A stretch of 64,000 bases of DNA. Origin: Klebsiella quasipneumoniae subsp. quasipneumoniae (GTDB lineage: Bacteria; Pseudomonadota; Gammaproteobacteria; Enterobacterales; Enterobacteriaceae). The DNA is taken from the NCBI RefSeq assembly GCF_020525925.1, contig NZ_CP084876.1:3472001-3536000 (forward strand), given 5' to 3'. This document shows positions 1 through 10,203 of this stretch, in pieces; within the stretch, counting starts at the first letter, position 1, and each line of letters begins with the position of its first letter. The notes beneath the pieces are model-generated. The model was not told the DNA's origin. It saw nothing but the letters and a program-made list of their open reading frames with translations, and ran no database searches. A program made the position numbers and the translations under genes.

Positions 1-146
1 TGCAGCGCCGCCAGCGCCAGAACGCGGTAGATCGCGCCTGAATCTAACAGATGCCAGCCCAGCGCTTCCGCCATTGCCTTGCACAACGTACCTTTACCCG
101 CACCGCCAGGCCCATCAATGGTGATTACCGGAACTGTTGCCGTCAT
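1..146 (-). CDS. cmk: Cytidylate kinase, N-terminal part (cut by window edge)
   Basis: The minus-strand reading frame starts at an ATG at 146 and runs off the left end of the window. It encodes an N-terminus beginning [20 protein letters not shown], with the P-loop GPGGAGKGT typical of cytidylate kinases, which phosphorylate CMP and dCMP in the cytosol for nucleotide salvage and precursor supply. About 48 codons are visible. The order aroA-ycaL-cmk matches E. coli, which supports the assignment. The rest of the protein, including the CMP-binding domain, lies outside the window. Confidence 0.93.
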   Translation of the reverse strand, partial: MTATVPVITIDGPGGAGKGTLCKAMAEALGWHLLDSGAIYRVLALAAL

Positions 147-279
147 CTTTTTCTCCTTCAGCAAGGCGCATAAATATCTAAACGCCGCGCATTATACGCA
201 TCTCTTCGGCGGAAAGTGAGTCTTGCTTTTAAATTACAGATAACTGGAAATCTCATGCGGAAGAATTGAGCAATTATAG

Positions 280-302
280 CGGGCTGATTGAGCATCAGCC
301 CG
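280..302 (-). terminator. Possible ycaL terminator hairpin
   Basis: An 8-bp perfect stem (CGGGCTGA/TCAGCCCG, 7-nt loop) lies between the ycaL stop and the cmk start. On the minus strand it is followed only by an AT-rich stretch without a clean T run, so it may be a weak terminator. Confidence 0.4.
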
Positions 303-317
303 GAAGATGAGGCAGTT

Positions 318-1085
318 TTACTTTTTATCTGCAGCGATACGGTCGCGGATATGCTGCGCGCGTTCAGCTGAAGGCGGGTGTGAATCGAACAGAGATTTAC
401 TGTGGCCGGCGTCAAGGCTGGCCAGCTTGTCGAAGCTGCCCACCAGCCCCTGAGTGCTGATGTTGCGTTTTTTCAGCAGATCGTAAGAGAAATCATCAGC
501 ATCCGACTCCTGCGAGCGGGAGAACGCAGAGTTGATCATTCCCTCAGCGATATCGCCCAACTGAGATTTAGACAAGCTTGCAGCCGCTTCGCTGGTCGCT
601 GAAATTGCATCGCGTGCGGCAATAGTCGCATACGCGGTTTGCATCGCTTTGCGCGAGTGTCCGAGCGCTACGTGACCCAGCTCATGGCCCAGAACCGCTT
701 CAACTTCATTATCGGTCATCATGTCCATCAGGCCGCTATAGACGCGGACGCAGCCGTTGGCCATTGCCCAGGCGTTGACGTCGGATGTCATGTAAACCTT
801 ATAGGTTACCGGCGTGCCGTTGATATTATTTCCTAACGCTTTGGCAATTTTATTCAGACGTTTGGTGTACTTACTTGATGCACTAGCCAGTTTATTTTCA
901 CTATCCATTTGCTTACAGGCATCGTCGGAAAGCGTTTTGACTTCAGAGTCAGAAAGCGTCGCCGCTTTGTAAGCCGTCATTCCTGAATTGACGAGGGCGT
1001 TGGTGTCCATCCCCTGCATATTTTTACAACCTGCCAACAACGTGGCGGAAACGGCCAAAGCCAGCATTACTTTTGTATTTCTCAT
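318..1085 (-). CDS. ycaL: YcaL, M48-family periplasmic metalloprotease (lipoprotein)
   Basis: This encodes a 255-residue protein of the M48 zinc metallopeptidase family. In E. coli YcaL is linked to quality control of outer-membrane protein assembly. The frame is open further upstream, but I chose the ATG at 1085 because it begins a lipoprotein signal peptide with a lipobox ending LLAGC (Cys20). The zinc motif HELGH is at residues 134-138, and a likely third ligand is Glu193 in the QESDAD segment. The protein should be exported and lipid-anchored. It lies between aroA and cmk as in E. coli and has a terminator from aroA upstream, so it is probably transcribed on its own. Length agrees with the family. 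Confidence 0.9.
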   Translation of the reverse strand: MRNTKVMLALAVSATLLAGCKNMQGMDTNALVNSGMTAYKAATLSDSEVKTLSDDACKQMDSENKLASASSKYTKRLNKIAKALGNNINGTPVTYKVYMTSDVNAWAMANGCVRVYSGLMDMMTDNEVEAVLGHELGHVALGHSRKAMQTAYATIAARDAISATSEAAASLSKSQLGDIAEGMINSAFSRSQESDADDFSYDLLKKRNISTQGLVGSFDKLASLDAGHSKSLFDSHPPSAERAQHIRDRIAADKK

Positions 1086-1182
1086 ATCAATCATCCATTG
1101 ATTAGCATAATAAACGCTTATAAATCCTATATTTACAAGCAAGCAAGGCTAGCATTTAGTTTCCTGTCCGACAAGCAGAGAT

Positions 1183-1211
1183 AAAAAAACGCCGACCTGA
1201 GGGTCGGCGTT
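1183..1211 (-). terminator. Rho-independent terminator downstream of aroA
   Basis: A GC-rich perfect stem (ACGCCGACC/GGTCGGCGT, short TGAG-region loop) is followed on the minus strand by a run of T (1183-1189 on the plus strand is an A tract). It sits just after the aroA stop codon. Confidence 0.85.
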
Positions 1212-1232
1212 GTTACCTTAAATTCGCGTCAT

Positions 1233-2516
1233 TCAGGCCGGCGTACTGATCCGCGCCAGTTGCTCAAAATAGTCGGGGAAGGTTTTCGCCGTACACTTCG
1301 GATCAAGGATGGTCACCGGCGTATCAGACAGCGCCACCAGCGAGAAGCACATCGCCATCCGGTGGTCGTTATAGGTGCCGATTTCAGCATACTTCAGCGT
1401 CGCCGGCGGGGTGATGCGAATATAATCTTCACCCTCTTCCACCTCGGCGCCCACTTTACGCAACTCGGTCGCCATGGCGAACAGACGGTCCGTCTCCTTG
1501 ACCCGCCAGTTGTAGATATTGCGCAGCGTGGTGGTCCCTTGCGCGAACAGGGCGGCGGTGGCGATGGTCATCGCGGCGTCCGGGATATGGTTCATATCCA
1601 TATCGATAGCCTTGAGCTCGCCCCGGGTACAGGCGATGAAATCGTCGCCCCAGGTGACGGTGGCGCCCATTTTTTCCAGTACGTCGGCGAAACGAATATC
1701 GCCCTGTACGCTGCCGCGGCCAATACCGGTGACTTTCACCGTGCCGCCCTTAATGGCGCCAGCGGCAAGGAAATACGAGGCCGATGAAGCATCCCCTTCC
1801 ACCAGGTAATCCCCCGGCGACTGATACTGTTGCTTGCCGCGCACCACAAAGCGCTGATAAGACTGGTTGTCCACCTCAACCCCGAAGGTTTTCATCAGGT
1901 GCAGCGTAATGTCGATATAGGGTTTTGACACCAGATCGCCCTTAATGGCGATCACGGTATCCTGCGGCGCCAGCGGCGCGGTCATCAGCAGCGCGGTCAG
2001 GAACTGGCTGGAGACGCTGCCGTCAACTTCAACGTTGCCCCCCTGGAATCCCCCGCGCAGGCGCAGCGGCGGATAATTTTCCTGCTCCAGATAGTCGATC
2101 TGAGCGCCGCCCTGACGCAGGGCATCCACCAGATGGCCGATCGGGCGCTCTTTCATTCGCGGCTCACCGGTCAGCACGATATCGTTGCTGCCAAGGCACA
2201 GGGCTGCCGCCAGCGGGCGCATCGCGGTACCGGCGTTGCCGAGGAACAGCTCCAGCGCCGCTGCGGCATGCAGCGGGCCGCCGTTGCCGGTCACTTCACA
2301 GCGGGTACGGTCAGCAGACAGGGTGTATTGAACCCCCAGCGCACTCAGGGCATTCAGCATATGGCGCACATCGTCGCTGTCCAGCAGGTTGGTCAGCACC
2401 GTCGTGCCGCGGGCCAGGGCGGCCAGCAGCAGCGCGCGGTTGGAGACGCTTTTCGAACCTGGCAGGTTCACGGTGCCCTCTACGCGTGCGATGGGTTGTA
2501 ACGTCAGGGAATCCAT
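1233..2516 (-). CDS. aroA: 3-phosphoshikimate 1-carboxyvinyltransferase (EPSP synthase)
   Basis: AroA joins shikimate-3-phosphate and phosphoenolpyruvate to form EPSP, the sixth step of the chorismate pathway, in the cytosol. The 427-residue product is the same length as the E. coli enzyme. Lys22 lies in the conserved PGSKSVSNR segment. The [10 protein letters not shown] loop has Gly96, Thr97 and Pro101, the residues of a normal glyphosate-sensitive class I enzyme. A second ATG one codon upstream (2519) is possible; I chose 2516 to match the family. The gene follows serC by about 70 bp, with a hairpin between them, and forms the known mixed-function serC-aroA operon. Confidence 0.97.
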   Translation of the reverse strand: MDSLTLQPIARVEGTVNLPGSKSVSNRALLLAALARGTTVLTNLLDSDDVRHMLNALSALGVQYTLSADRTRCEVTGNGGPLHAAAALELFLGNAGTAMRPLAAALCLGSNDIVLTGEPRMKERPIGHLVDALRQGGAQIDYLEQENYPPLRLRGGFQGGNVEVDGSVSSQFLTALLMTAPLAPQDTVIAIKGDLVSKPYIDITLHLMKTFGVEVDNQSYQRFVVRGKQQYQSPGDYLVEGDASSASYFLAAGAIKGGTVKVTGIGRGSVQGDIRFADVLEKMGATVTWGDDFIACTRGELKAIDMDMNHIPDAAMTIATAALFAQGTTTLRNIYNWRVKETDRLFAMATELRKVGAEVEEGEDYIRITPPATLKYAEIGTYNDHRMAMCFSLVALSDTPVTILDPKCTAKTFPDYFEQLARISTPA

Positions 2517-2543
2517 CAAACTTCACTCTCAAACAAACAGAAT

Positions 2544-2569
2544 AAAAACCCCGCAGACAGGCCGCGGGG
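2544..2569 (-). terminator. Intercistronic terminator/attenuator between serC and aroA
   Basis: The minus strand reads a CCCCGC/GCGGGG stem with a 9-nt loop followed by TTTTT. It lies inside the serC-aroA operon, so it should allow partial read-through and set aroA expression below serC. Confidence 0.7.
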
Positions 2570-2589
2570 AGGAAGAAAGGAACGGGCGA

Positions 2590-3678
2590 TTAACCGTGGC
2601 GGCGTTCGAAGTCCAGCATAAAATCGGTTAACGCCTTCACGCCGTCTAACGGCATCGCGTTGTAGATGGAGGCACGCATGCCGCCCACCACCCGGTGGCC
2701 CTTGAGCGCGTGCAGCCCGGCGGCAAACGACTCTTCAAGGAACAGTTTATCCAGCGCGCTGTCCGCCAGCTGGAACGGCACGTTCATACGGGAGCGGTTG
2801 GCTTGCGCCACATCGTTACGATAGAAGCCGCTGTTATCGATCACGCCATACAGCAGTTCGGCTTTCTGCTGGTTGATCTTGTCCATCGCGGCAACGCCGC
2901 CCTGCTGTTTCAGCCACTTAAACACCAGACCGGCCAGATACCAGGCAAACGTCGGCGGCGTGTTAAACATCGAGTCATTCTCGCTTAACACGGTGTAGTC
3001 GAGGATTGACGGGCAGGCCACGCTGGCTTTACCCAGCAGATCTTCACGCACGATGACCAGCGTCAACCCTGCCGGGCCGATATTTTTCTGCGCGCCGGCA
3101 TAGATCACGCCGAAGCGGTTGACGTCAATTTCGCGGGACAAAATGGTGGAGGAGAAATCGGCGGTCACGATGACGTCGTCGCCGAAGTTCGGCGTATCGT
3201 CAATCGCGATACCGTCAATGGTTTCGTTCGGGCAGTAGTGCAGATACGCCGCGCCCGGCGTCAGCTGCCACTCGCTCATTGGCTTGACCGCGCGCTTGCC
3301 GTCGACGGTGATTTTCGCGTCGATGACGTTAGGCGTGCAGTATTTCTTCGCCTCTTTGACCGCGCTGGCGGCCCAGTAGCCAGCGTCCACATAGTCAGCG
3401 ACGTTTTTATCGCCGAGGATGTTCAGCGGGATCCCGGCGAACTGGCCGCGACCGCCGCCATGACAGAACAACACTTTATAGTTGGAAGGGATATTCAGCA
3501 GAGAACGGAAGTCCTGTTCTGCCTCTTCTGCCACCTGGATGAACTCCTTACCACGGTGACTGATTTCCATGACCGACGTACCCAGACCGTGCCAGTCGCA
3601 CAGTTCCTGCTGAGCCAGTTTGAGTACTTCCGCCGGCAGCATTGCCGGGCCCGAACTGAAGTTATAGACCTGAGCCAT
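2590..3678 (-). CDS. serC: Phosphoserine aminotransferase
   Basis: SerC is a PLP-dependent transaminase. It makes phosphoserine from 3-phosphohydroxypyruvate in serine synthesis and also acts in pyridoxal 5'-phosphate synthesis. The product is 362 residues, as in E. coli. The PLP-binding lysine is Lys198 in [12 protein letters not shown], and the N-terminal FSSGPAMLP and HRGKEF segments are conserved. It is the first gene of the serC-aroA operon. The 188-bp gap upstream to ycaP should hold the promoter and contains a short GCCCGCG/CGCGGGC inverted repeat (3708-3727) in the leader. Confidence 0.97.
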   Translation of the reverse strand: MAQVYNFSSGPAMLPAEVLKLAQQELCDWHGLGTSVMEISHRGKEFIQVAEEAEQDFRSLLNIPSNYKVLFCHGGGRGQFAGIPLNILGDKNVADYVDAGYWAASAVKEAKKYCTPNVIDAKITVDGKRAVKPMSEWQLTPGAAYLHYCPNETIDGIAIDDTPNFGDDVIVTADFSSTILSREIDVNRFGVIYAGAQKNIGPAGLTLVIVREDLLGKASVACPSILDYTVLSENDSMFNTPPTFAWYLAGLVFKWLKQQGGVAAMDKINQQKAELLYGVIDNSGFYRNDVAQANRSRMNVPFQLADSALDKLFLEESFAAGLHALKGHRVVGGMRASIYNAMPLDGVKALTDFMLDFERRHG

Positions 3679-3866
3679 TTCCCCTCACCACGTTGCTATG
3701 TTGTTTTGCCCGCGAACCGCCGCGGGCATAAGTTATTCCTGTGGCTATCGGTTTTATCATTCAGTGACACGGTCCGCAATGGCTAAAACTCGCCGACGGC
3801 AAAACGCGGCAGCCGTCACACAACAGAATCTATCGGCTTGACGTAATAAAACCGACATATTTGCTG

Positions 3867-4559
3867 TCAGGTGAGTCGTTTCGCCCGGCTGGCCTTCGAC
3901 CATTCTGCATTTGCGCAGCGGGAACATATTCGCTTTTCTCCCGCCTGCATCGCCATCACGATGCTGCAGCGTACGCAGGCGTAGATCCCCTCCTGAGGAA
4001 TAGTGGTATAGCGCGTGGTGCAGTGCGTCGGGAGAATCGACAACCCGGCCCTCACCTCGTCATCGGGATAATAAAACACGCTGATCTGGCCATTGGTTTC
4101 AAGGATCGCCAGCCGCACCTGGCCGAGCTGCTCGACGCTGTTGACCCGTAGCTCCATAAAAAATTCGAATTCGGTCATATTTTCCGCATGCAGTTTCTCC
4201 CATGCCAGTTGCCCCTCCTCCACCACCACGATAGGCTTGCCCTCCAGCAGATCCTCCAGCTTTTCACTATGCCCCATCAGCCACATGATGCCGCGATAAA
4301 GCAGCGCCAGCGTGACGAAGACCACCAGCACCGGCAACAGCGGGACATCGTCATAAAACGCCACGTCCCCCGCCGCCGAGCCGAGGGTCAGAATAATCAG
4401 CACCTCAAACAGCGACATCTGCCGCACGCCGCGCCGTCCGGTAATTTTGAGGAAAATAAAGACCAGAACGAAGGTGTAGAGGCTGCGCAACGCCACCTCG
4501 CCGAGAAATTCCACCGGTACTTTATCGAGCGCCATCCTCTGCCAGTCAAAGGCTTTCAT
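3867..4559 (-). CDS. ycaP: YcaP, DUF421 inner-membrane protein with cysteine-rich tail
   Basis: The 230-residue product matches the DUF421/YetF family and E. coli YcaP. I start it at ATG 4559 (MKAFDW); two ATGs 4-6 codons further upstream (4577 and 4565) lack support from family length. Three hydrophobic segments occupy about residues 20-115, followed by a soluble DUF421 domain. The C-terminus carries two CxxC pairs (CVRC and CSRC, 16 residues apart), which look like a small zinc-ribbon. The molecular function is unknown. It lies between serC and the divergent ycaO gene, as in E. coli. Confidence 0.88.
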   Translation of the reverse strand: MKAFDWQRMALDKVPVEFLGEVALRSLYTFVLVFIFLKITGRRGVRQMSLFEVLIILTLGSAAGDVAFYDDVPLLPVLVVFVTLALLYRGIMWLMGHSEKLEDLLEGKPIVVVEEGQLAWEKLHAENMTEFEFFMELRVNSVEQLGQVRLAILETNGQISVFYYPDDEVRAGLSILPTHCTTRYTTIPQEGIYACVRCSIVMAMQAGEKRICSRCANAEWSKASRAKRLT

Positions 4560-4674
4560 TATCATCTCCCTGAGCATTAAAAGATGTCTCTAAGCATAGC
4601 CAGATGATGGAGATAGCACCTGTCAGATAAAAGCCGTATCATTGCGCGCTTTCCGTACGACAAAAGTGATCGCC

Positions 4675-6435
4675 ATGACCCAAACGTTTATTCCCGGCAA
4701 AGATGCCGCCCTGGAAGATTCCATCGCTCGCTTCCAGCAAAAATTGCTCGACCTCGGATTTGATATCGAAGAGGCCTCGTGGCTGAACCCGGTGCCGCAC
4801 GTGTGGTCCGTTCACATTCGCGATAAGGAATGCGCGCTGTGCTTTACCAATGGTAAAGGCGCCACCAAAAAGGCAGCCCTCGCCTCCGCGCTGGGCGAAT
4901 ATTTCGAGCGCCTGTCCACCAACTATTTTTTCGCTGACTTCTGGTTAGGCGACACTATCGCTAACGGCCCGTTCGTTCACTACCCGAACGAAAAGTGGTT
5001 CCCGCTGACCGAAAACGACGACGTCCCGGAAGGTCTGCTGGATGCCCGCCTGCTCGCGTTCTACGATCCGGACGATCAGCTGACGGCCAGCATGCTGGTG
5101 GATCTGCAATCCGGTAACGATGAGCGCGGCGTGTGCGGCCTGCCCTTTACCCGCCAGTCCGACGGCGAAACGGTCTATATTCCTATGAATATCGTCGGCA
5201 ACCTGTATGTCTCCAACGGCATGTCCGCCGGCAACACCCGTAATGAAGCTCGCGTGCAGGGCCTGTCCGAAGTCTTTGAGCGCCATATCAAAAACCGCAT
5301 CATCGCCGAAAGCATCAGCCTGCCGGAGATCCCGGCGGAGGTCATGGCGCGCTATCCGGGCGTTGTGGAGTCGATCGCCAAACTGGAAGCCGAAGGTTTC
5401 CCGATCTTTGCCTATGATGGCTCGCTGGGCGGCAAGTATCCGGTTATCTGCGTCGTGCTGTTTAACCCGGCAAACGGCACCTGCTTCGCCTCTTTCGGCG
5501 CCCATCCGGACTTCGGCGTGGCGCTGGAGCGTACGGTCACCGAACTGCTGCAGGGCCGCAGCCTGAAAGATCTCGACGTCTTCACGCCGCCGACCTTCGA
5601 CGACGAAGAAGTCGCCGAGCATGCTAACCTCGAAACCCACTTTATCGACTCCAGCGGCCTGATTTCCTGGGATATGTTCAAGCAGGATGCCGACTATCCG
5701 TTCGTTGACTGGAGCTTCTCCGGCACCACAGAAGAAGAGTTCGCCACCCTGATGGCCATCTTCAAGGCCGAAGATAAAGAAGTGTATATCGCCGACTACG
5801 AGCACCTGGGCGTTTACGCCTGCCGTATCATCGTCCCGGGGATGTCGGATATTTACCCGGCGGAAGATCTGTGGCTGGCGAACAACAGCATGGGCGCTCA
5901 TCTGCGCGACACCATTCTGTCCCTGCCGGGCAGCGAGTGGGAAAAAGAAGATTACCTGGCGCTGATCGAGCAGATGGACGATGAAGGCCTGGATGATTTC
6001 ACCCGCGTTCGCGAACTGCTGGGCCTCGCCACCGGCAAAGACAACGGCTGGTATACCCTGCGCGTCGGCGAGCTGAAAGCCATGCTGGCCCTGGCCGGCG
6101 GCGATCTGGAGCAGGCGCTGATCTGGACCGAGTGGACCATGGAGTTCAACGCTTCGGTCTTCAGCGCGGAACGCGCTAACTACTATCGCTGCCTGCAGAC
6201 CCTGCTGCTGCTGAGCCAGGAAGAGGAGCGTCAGCCGCTGCAATACCTGAACGCCTTTATCCGTATGTACGGCGCCGAAGCGGTCGAAGCCGCCAGCGCG
6301 GCGCTGAGCGGGGAAGCGCCGTTCTATGGCCTTCAGGCTGTCGACAGCGATCTGCAGGCTTTCCCGGCCCATCAGTCGCTGCTGAAGGCTTATGAAAAAC
6401 TGCAGCGAGCGAAGGCGGCGTTCTGGGCAAAATAA
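4675..6435 (+). CDS. ycaO: YcaO, ATP-dependent cyclodehydratase-family protein
   Basis: The 586-residue product is collinear with E. coli YcaO. YcaO-domain proteins use ATP to activate peptide amides; the E. coli protein has been tied to RimO-dependent beta-methylthiolation of ribosomal protein S12, and its exact reaction is unsettled. The YcaO domain covers roughly residues 1-400, with the conserved stretch SAGNTRNEARVQGLSEVFER, and a helical TPR-like C-terminal part follows. I chose ATG 4675 over an upstream TTG (4642) because the family starts MTQTFIPGKDAAL. No peptide or dehydrogenase partner gene is adjacent, which argues against an azoline-peptide cluster. It lies upstream of focA as in E. 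coli. Confidence 0.93.
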   Translation: MTQTFIPGKDAALEDSIARFQQKLLDLGFDIEEASWLNPVPHVWSVHIRDKECALCFTNGKGATKKAALASALGEYFERLSTNYFFADFWLGDTIANGPFVHYPNEKWFPLTENDDVPEGLLDARLLAFYDPDDQLTASMLVDLQSGNDERGVCGLPFTRQSDGETVYIPMNIVGNLYVSNGMSAGNTRNEARVQGLSEVFERHIKNRIIAESISLPEIPAEVMARYPGVVESIAKLEAEGFPIFAYDGSLGGKYPVICVVLFNPANGTCFASFGAHPDFGVALERTVTELLQGRSLKDLDVFTPPTFDDEEVAEHANLETHFIDSSGLISWDMFKQDADYPFVDWSFSGTTEEEFATLMAIFKAEDKEVYIADYEHLGVYACRIIVPGMSDIYPAEDLWLANNSMGAHLRDTILSLPGSEWEKEDYLALIEQMDDEGLDDFTRVRELLGLATGKDNGWYTLRVGELKAMLALAGGDLEQALIWTEWTMEFNASVFSAERANYYRCLQTLLLLSQEEERQPLQYLNAFIRMYGAEAVEAASAALSGEAPFYGLQAVDSDLQAFPAHQSLLKAYEKLQRAKAAFWAK

Positions 6436-6463
6436 GCCCTAAGCGCGCCATCGTGGTGACCAG

Positions 6464-6493
6464 CAACGGAGCCCAATGCGGCTCCGTTGATTT
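6464..6493 (+). terminator. Terminator-like hairpin after ycaO
   Basis: A perfect 10-bp stem (CAACGGAGCC/GGCTCCGTTG) with a CAATGC loop is followed by ATTTC. It lies 28 bp past the ycaO stop and probably insulates it from focA. Confidence 0.65.
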
Positions 6494-6820
6494 CACCTGA
6501 CGAGGCGGCCACTATAGTTTGTAGTTGCAAAGTTAATTAATAGTAAATAATGCGCTTATAAGATTTACCATTCGTTAATTTTAAATAAAATACTCCATAT
6601 TAATTAACTCAAAAAATGGCGTGAAAACGAAAAAATTCAACATAACTTATAAATTTTAAAATTTATTTTCTTCATAATATTCAATCAGTTAACCACTAAA
6701 AACACAAAAACCACACACTAAAAAGGCATATAGTTCCGGTGAGATATGATCTATATCAATTTCCCTTCTATAATGCTTTGTTAGTATCTCACCGCCAACT
6801 TATATAAAGAGAGAGTTAGT
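6494..6820 (+). promoter_or_regulatory. focA-pflB regulatory region with FNR site
   Basis: This AT-rich non-coding stretch precedes focA. A near-consensus FNR site, ATGAT-CTAT-ATCAA, lies at 6746-6759 with its centre at 6752.5. A TAGTAT -10 box is at 6782-6787 and implies a start near 6794, placing the FNR site at -41.5, the class II activator position. This agrees with the known anaerobic induction of the E. coli focA-pflB operon. A second TATAAT at 6769-6774 would put the site at about -28.5 and is less likely to be the FNR-driven promoter. The upstream A+T tracts (6530-6720) could hold further promoters and ArcA or IHF sites that I cannot place reliably. Confidence 0.8.
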
Positions 6821-7678
6821 GTGAAAGCTGACAACCCTTTTGATCTTTTGCTCCCTGCCGCGATGGCGAAAGTCGCCGAAGAAGCAGGTGTCTATAAAGC
6901 AACGAAGCATCCGATGAAGACCTTTTATCTGGCGATCACCGCTGGCGTTTTCATCTCCATCGCTTTCGTATTCTATATCACCGCGACCACCGGCACTGCC
7001 GCGATGCCTTATGGGATTGCCAAGCTTATCGGTGGGGTCTGTTTTTCCCTGGGTCTGATTCTGTGCATTATCTGCGGCGCTGACCTCTTTACCTCTACGG
7101 TATTGATCGTGGTGGCGAAAGCCAGCGGTCGAATTACCTGGGGGCAACTGGCAAAAAACTGGCTCAACGTCTATTTTGGTAACCTGGTGGGCGCACTGCT
7201 GTTTGTGCTGCTGATGTGGTTATCAGGCGAATATATGACTGCCAACGGCGGTTGGGGGCTCAATGTCCTGCAGACCGCTGACCACAAAATGCACCATACT
7301 TTTGTGGAGGCCGTGAGCCTGGGTATCCTCGCTAACCTGATGGTTTGTCTCGCCGTATGGATGAGCTATTCCGGTCGTAGCCTGATGGATAAAGCGATGA
7401 TCATGGTCCTGCCGGTAGCGATGTTCGTTGCCAGCGGCTTTGAGCACAGCATCGCCAACATGTTTATGATCCCGATGGGTATCGTAATCCGCAACTTTGC
7501 AAGCCCGGAATTCTGGACCGCAATCGGTTCGACTCCGGAAAGTTTCTCTCACTTGACCGTTATGAACTTCATCACTGATAACCTGATTCCGGTAACTATC
7601 GGGAACATTATCGGCGGGGGTCTGCTGGTCGGGTTGACATACTGGGTCATTTACCTGCGTGGCAACGACCATCACTAA
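6821..7678 (+). CDS. focA: Formate channel FocA
   Basis: FocA is a pentameric inner-membrane channel of the FNT family that moves formate out of, and back into, the cell during mixed-acid fermentation. The product is 285 residues, matching E. coli throughout, with six hydrophobic segments and the pore-region sequences CGADLFTSTVLIV and FGNLVGALL. The start is a GTG preceded by AGAGAG, as in E. coli. pflB follows after 51 bp, so channel and formate-producing enzyme are co-expressed from the FNR-controlled promoter upstream. Confidence 0.97.
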   Translation: MKADNPFDLLLPAAMAKVAEEAGVYKATKHPMKTFYLAITAGVFISIAFVFYITATTGTAAMPYGIAKLIGGVCFSLGLILCIICGADLFTSTVLIVVAKASGRITWGQLAKNWLNVYFGNLVGALLFVLLMWLSGEYMTANGGWGLNVLQTADHKMHHTFVEAVSLGILANLMVCLAVWMSYSGRSLMDKAMIMVLPVAMFVASGFEHSIANMFMIPMGIVIRNFASPEFWTAIGSTPESFSHLTVMNFITDNLIPVTIGNIIGGGLLVGLTYWVIYLRGNDHH

Positions 7679-7729
7679 GGGTTGTTTCAGGCAGTAAATA
7701 AAAAATCCACTTAAGAAGGTAGGTGTTAC

Positions 7730-10012
7730 ATGTCCGAGCTTAATGAAAAGTTAGCCACAGCCTGGGAAGGTTTTGCGAAAGGTGACTGGCAGAATGAAGT
7801 CAACGTCCGTGACTTTATTCAGAAAAACTACACCCCATATGAAGGCGACGAATCCTTCCTGGCTGGCGCGACTGAAGCGACCACCAAGCTGTGGGACAGC
7901 GTAATGGAAGGTGTAAAACAGGAAAACCGCACTCACGCGCCTGTTGATTTTGACACTGCCCTGGCTTCCACCATCACCTCTCACGACGCAGGCTATATCG
8001 AGAAAGGTCTGGAAAAAATCGTTGGTCTGCAGACCGAAGCGCCGCTGAAACGTGCGATCATCCCGTTCGGTGGTATTAAAATGGTTGAAGGTTCCTGCAA
8101 AGCGTACAATCGCGAGCTGGACCCGATGCTGAAAAAAATCTTCACTGAGTACCGTAAAACTCACAACCAGGGCGTTTTCGACGTCTATACTCCGGACATC
8201 CTGCGCTGCCGTAAATCCGGCGTGCTGACTGGTCTGCCGGATGCTTACGGCCGTGGTCGTATCATCGGTGACTACCGTCGCGTTGCGCTGTACGGTATCG
8301 ACTTCCTGATGAAAGACAAATTCGCCCAGTTCAACTCTCTGCAAGCGAAACTGGAAAGCGGCGAAGATCTGGAAGCGACCATCCGTCTGCGTGAAGAAAT
8401 CGCTGAACAGCACCGCGCGCTGGGCCAGATCAAAGAGATGGCGGCTAAATATGGCTACGACATCTCCGGTCCGGCGACCACCGCTCAGGAAGCTATCCAG
8501 TGGACCTACTTCGGTTACCTGGCTGCCGTTAAATCTCAGAACGGCGCGGCAATGTCCTTCGGTCGTACCTCCAGCTTCCTGGATATCTACATCGAACGTG
8601 ACCTGCAGGCGGGTAAAATCACCGAGCAAGACGCGCAGGAAATGGTTGACCACCTGGTCATGAAACTGCGTATGGTTCGCTTCCTGCGTACCCCGGAATA
8701 CGATGAACTGTTCTCCGGTGACCCGATTTGGGCAACAGAATCCATCGGCGGTATGGGCGTTGACGGCCGTACTCTGGTGACCAAAAACAGCTTCCGCTTC
8801 CTGAACACCCTGTACACCATGGGGCCGTCTCCGGAGCCGAACATCACTATCCTGTGGTCTGAAAAACTGCCGCTGAGCTTCAAGAAATTCGCTGCTAAAG
8901 TGTCCATCGATACCTCTTCTCTGCAGTATGAGAACGATGACCTGATGCGTCCGGACTTCAACAACGACGACTACGCTATCGCATGCTGCGTAAGCCCGAT
9001 GGTTGTTGGTAAGCAAATGCAGTTCTTCGGTGCTCGCGCCAACCTCGCAAAAACCATGCTGTACGCTATCAACGGCGGCGTGGATGAAAAACTGAAAATG
9101 CAGGTGGGTCCGAAATCTGAACCGATCAAAGGCGACGTTCTGAACTTCGACGAAGTGATGGAACGCATGGATCACTTCATGGACTGGCTGGCTAAACAGT
9201 ACGTCACTGCGCTGAACATCATCCACTACATGCACGACAAGTACAGCTACGAAGCCTCTCTGATGGCGCTGCACGACCGTGACGTTATCCGCACCATGGC
9301 GTGTGGTATCGCGGGTCTGTCCGTTGCTGCTGACTCCCTGTCTGCAATCAAATATGCGAAAGTTAAACCGATTCGTGACGAAGATGGTCTGGCTGTCGAC
9401 TTCGAAATCGAAGGCGAATACCCGCAGTTTGGTAACAACGATGCTCGCGTCGATGACATGGCCGTTGACCTGGTTGAACGTTTCATGAAGAAAATTCAGA
9501 AACTGCACACCTACCGCAACGCGATCCCGACTCAGTCTGTTCTGACCATCACCTCTAACGTGGTATATGGTAAGAAAACCGGTAACACCCCAGACGGTCG
9601 TCGCGCTGGCGCGCCGTTCGGACCAGGTGCTAACCCGATGCACGGCCGTGACCAGAAAGGTGCTGTTGCCTCTCTGACCTCCGTAGCGAAACTGCCGTTT
9701 GCTTACGCGAAAGATGGTATCTCTTACACCTTCTCTATCGTACCGAACGCGCTGGGTAAAGATGACGAAGTTCGTAAGACCAACCTGGCGGGTCTGATGG
9801 ATGGTTACTTCCACCACGAAGCGTCCATCGAAGGTGGTCAGCACCTGAACGTGAACGTAATGAACCGCGAAATGCTGCTCGACGCGATGGAAAACCCGGA
9901 AAAATATCCGCAGCTGACCATCCGCGTATCTGGCTACGCTGTACGTTTTAACTCCCTGACTAAAGAACAGCAGCAGGACGTTATTACCCGTACCTTCACT
10001 CAGACCATGTAA
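7730..10012 (+). CDS. pflB: Pyruvate formate-lyase (formate acetyltransferase)
   Basis: PflB converts pyruvate and CoA to acetyl-CoA and formate anaerobically by a glycyl-radical mechanism. The 760-residue product has the active-site pair Cys419-Cys420 (IACCVSPM) and the radical glycine Gly735 in RVSGYAVRF, counting the initiator Met. A good ribosome-binding site (AAGAAGGTAGG) precedes the ATG. Codon use is strongly biased to the set typical of highly expressed genes, and this bias keeps the opposite strand open over its whole length. The gene follows focA and ends in a strong terminator, with the activase gene pflA beyond it. Confidence 0.98.
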   Translation: MSELNEKLATAWEGFAKGDWQNEVNVRDFIQKNYTPYEGDESFLAGATEATTKLWDSVMEGVKQENRTHAPVDFDTALASTITSHDAGYIEKGLEKIVGLQTEAPLKRAIIPFGGIKMVEGSCKAYNRELDPMLKKIFTEYRKTHNQGVFDVYTPDILRCRKSGVLTGLPDAYGRGRIIGDYRRVALYGIDFLMKDKFAQFNSLQAKLESGEDLEATIRLREEIAEQHRALGQIKEMAAKYGYDISGPATTAQEAIQWTYFGYLAAVKSQNGAAMSFGRTSSFLDIYIERDLQAGKITEQDAQEMVDHLVMKLRMVRFLRTPEYDELFSGDPIWATESIGGMGVDGRTLVTKNSFRFLNTLYTMGPSPEPNITILWSEKLPLSFKKFAAKVSIDTSSLQYENDDLMRPDFNNDDYAIACCVSPMVVGKQMQFFGARANLAKTMLYAINGGVDEKLKMQVGPKSEPIKGDVLNFDEVMERMDHFMDWLAKQYVTALNIIHYMHDKYSYEASLMALHDRDVIRTMACGIAGLSVAADSLSAIKYAKVKPIRDEDGLAVDFEIEGEYPQFGNNDARVDDMAVDLVERFMKKIQKLHTYRNAIPTQSVLTITSNVVYGKKTGNTPDGRRAGAPFGPGANPMHGRDQKGAVASLTSVAKLPFAYAKDGISYTFSIVPNALGKDDEVRKTNLAGLMDGYFHHEASIEGGQHLNVNVMNREMLLDAMENPEKYPQLTIRVSGYAVRFNSLTKEQQQDVITRTFTQTM

Positions 10013-10041
10013 TTCCCTGTCTGACTGAAAAAGCGTACAAT

Positions 10042-10070
10042 AAAGGCCCCACATCAGTGGGGCCTTTTTA
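10042..10070 (+). terminator. Rho-independent terminator after pflB
   Basis: AAAGGCCCCAC pairs with GTGGGGCCTTT around a short ATCA loop, followed by TTTTT. It lies 30 bp past the pflB stop, so pflA probably relies on read-through or its own promoter in 10071-10203. Confidence 0.92.
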
Positions 10071-10203
10071 ACAAGCAATCCCCGCCCTAGCCTGCTTTGC
10101 CAGTTATCTATACTTTGGGTATCTGTCAAAACAGACTCGACACAGCCGCTGAGCTGTGCACCAACACGGCCCCGGATGGGCCACATCTGGAGAAAACACC
10201 GCA

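Noticed and set aside
4945..6372. 475-codon open frame opposite ycaO
   Set aside because: It lies wholly within ycaO, is low-complexity in composition and has no recognisable family; a shadow of a GC-rich coding region.
4675..6435. ycaO as part of an azoline or thioamide peptide (RiPP) cluster
   Set aside because: There is no precursor peptide, dehydrogenase, TfuA or exporter gene nearby, and the protein matches the stand-alone E. coli YcaO with its C-terminal helical domain.
6769..6774. TATAAT as the main focA -10 box
   Set aside because: It would place the FNR site at about -28.5, where it would clash with polymerase. TAGTAT at 6782-6787 gives the standard -41.5 spacing. It may still serve a weaker promoter.
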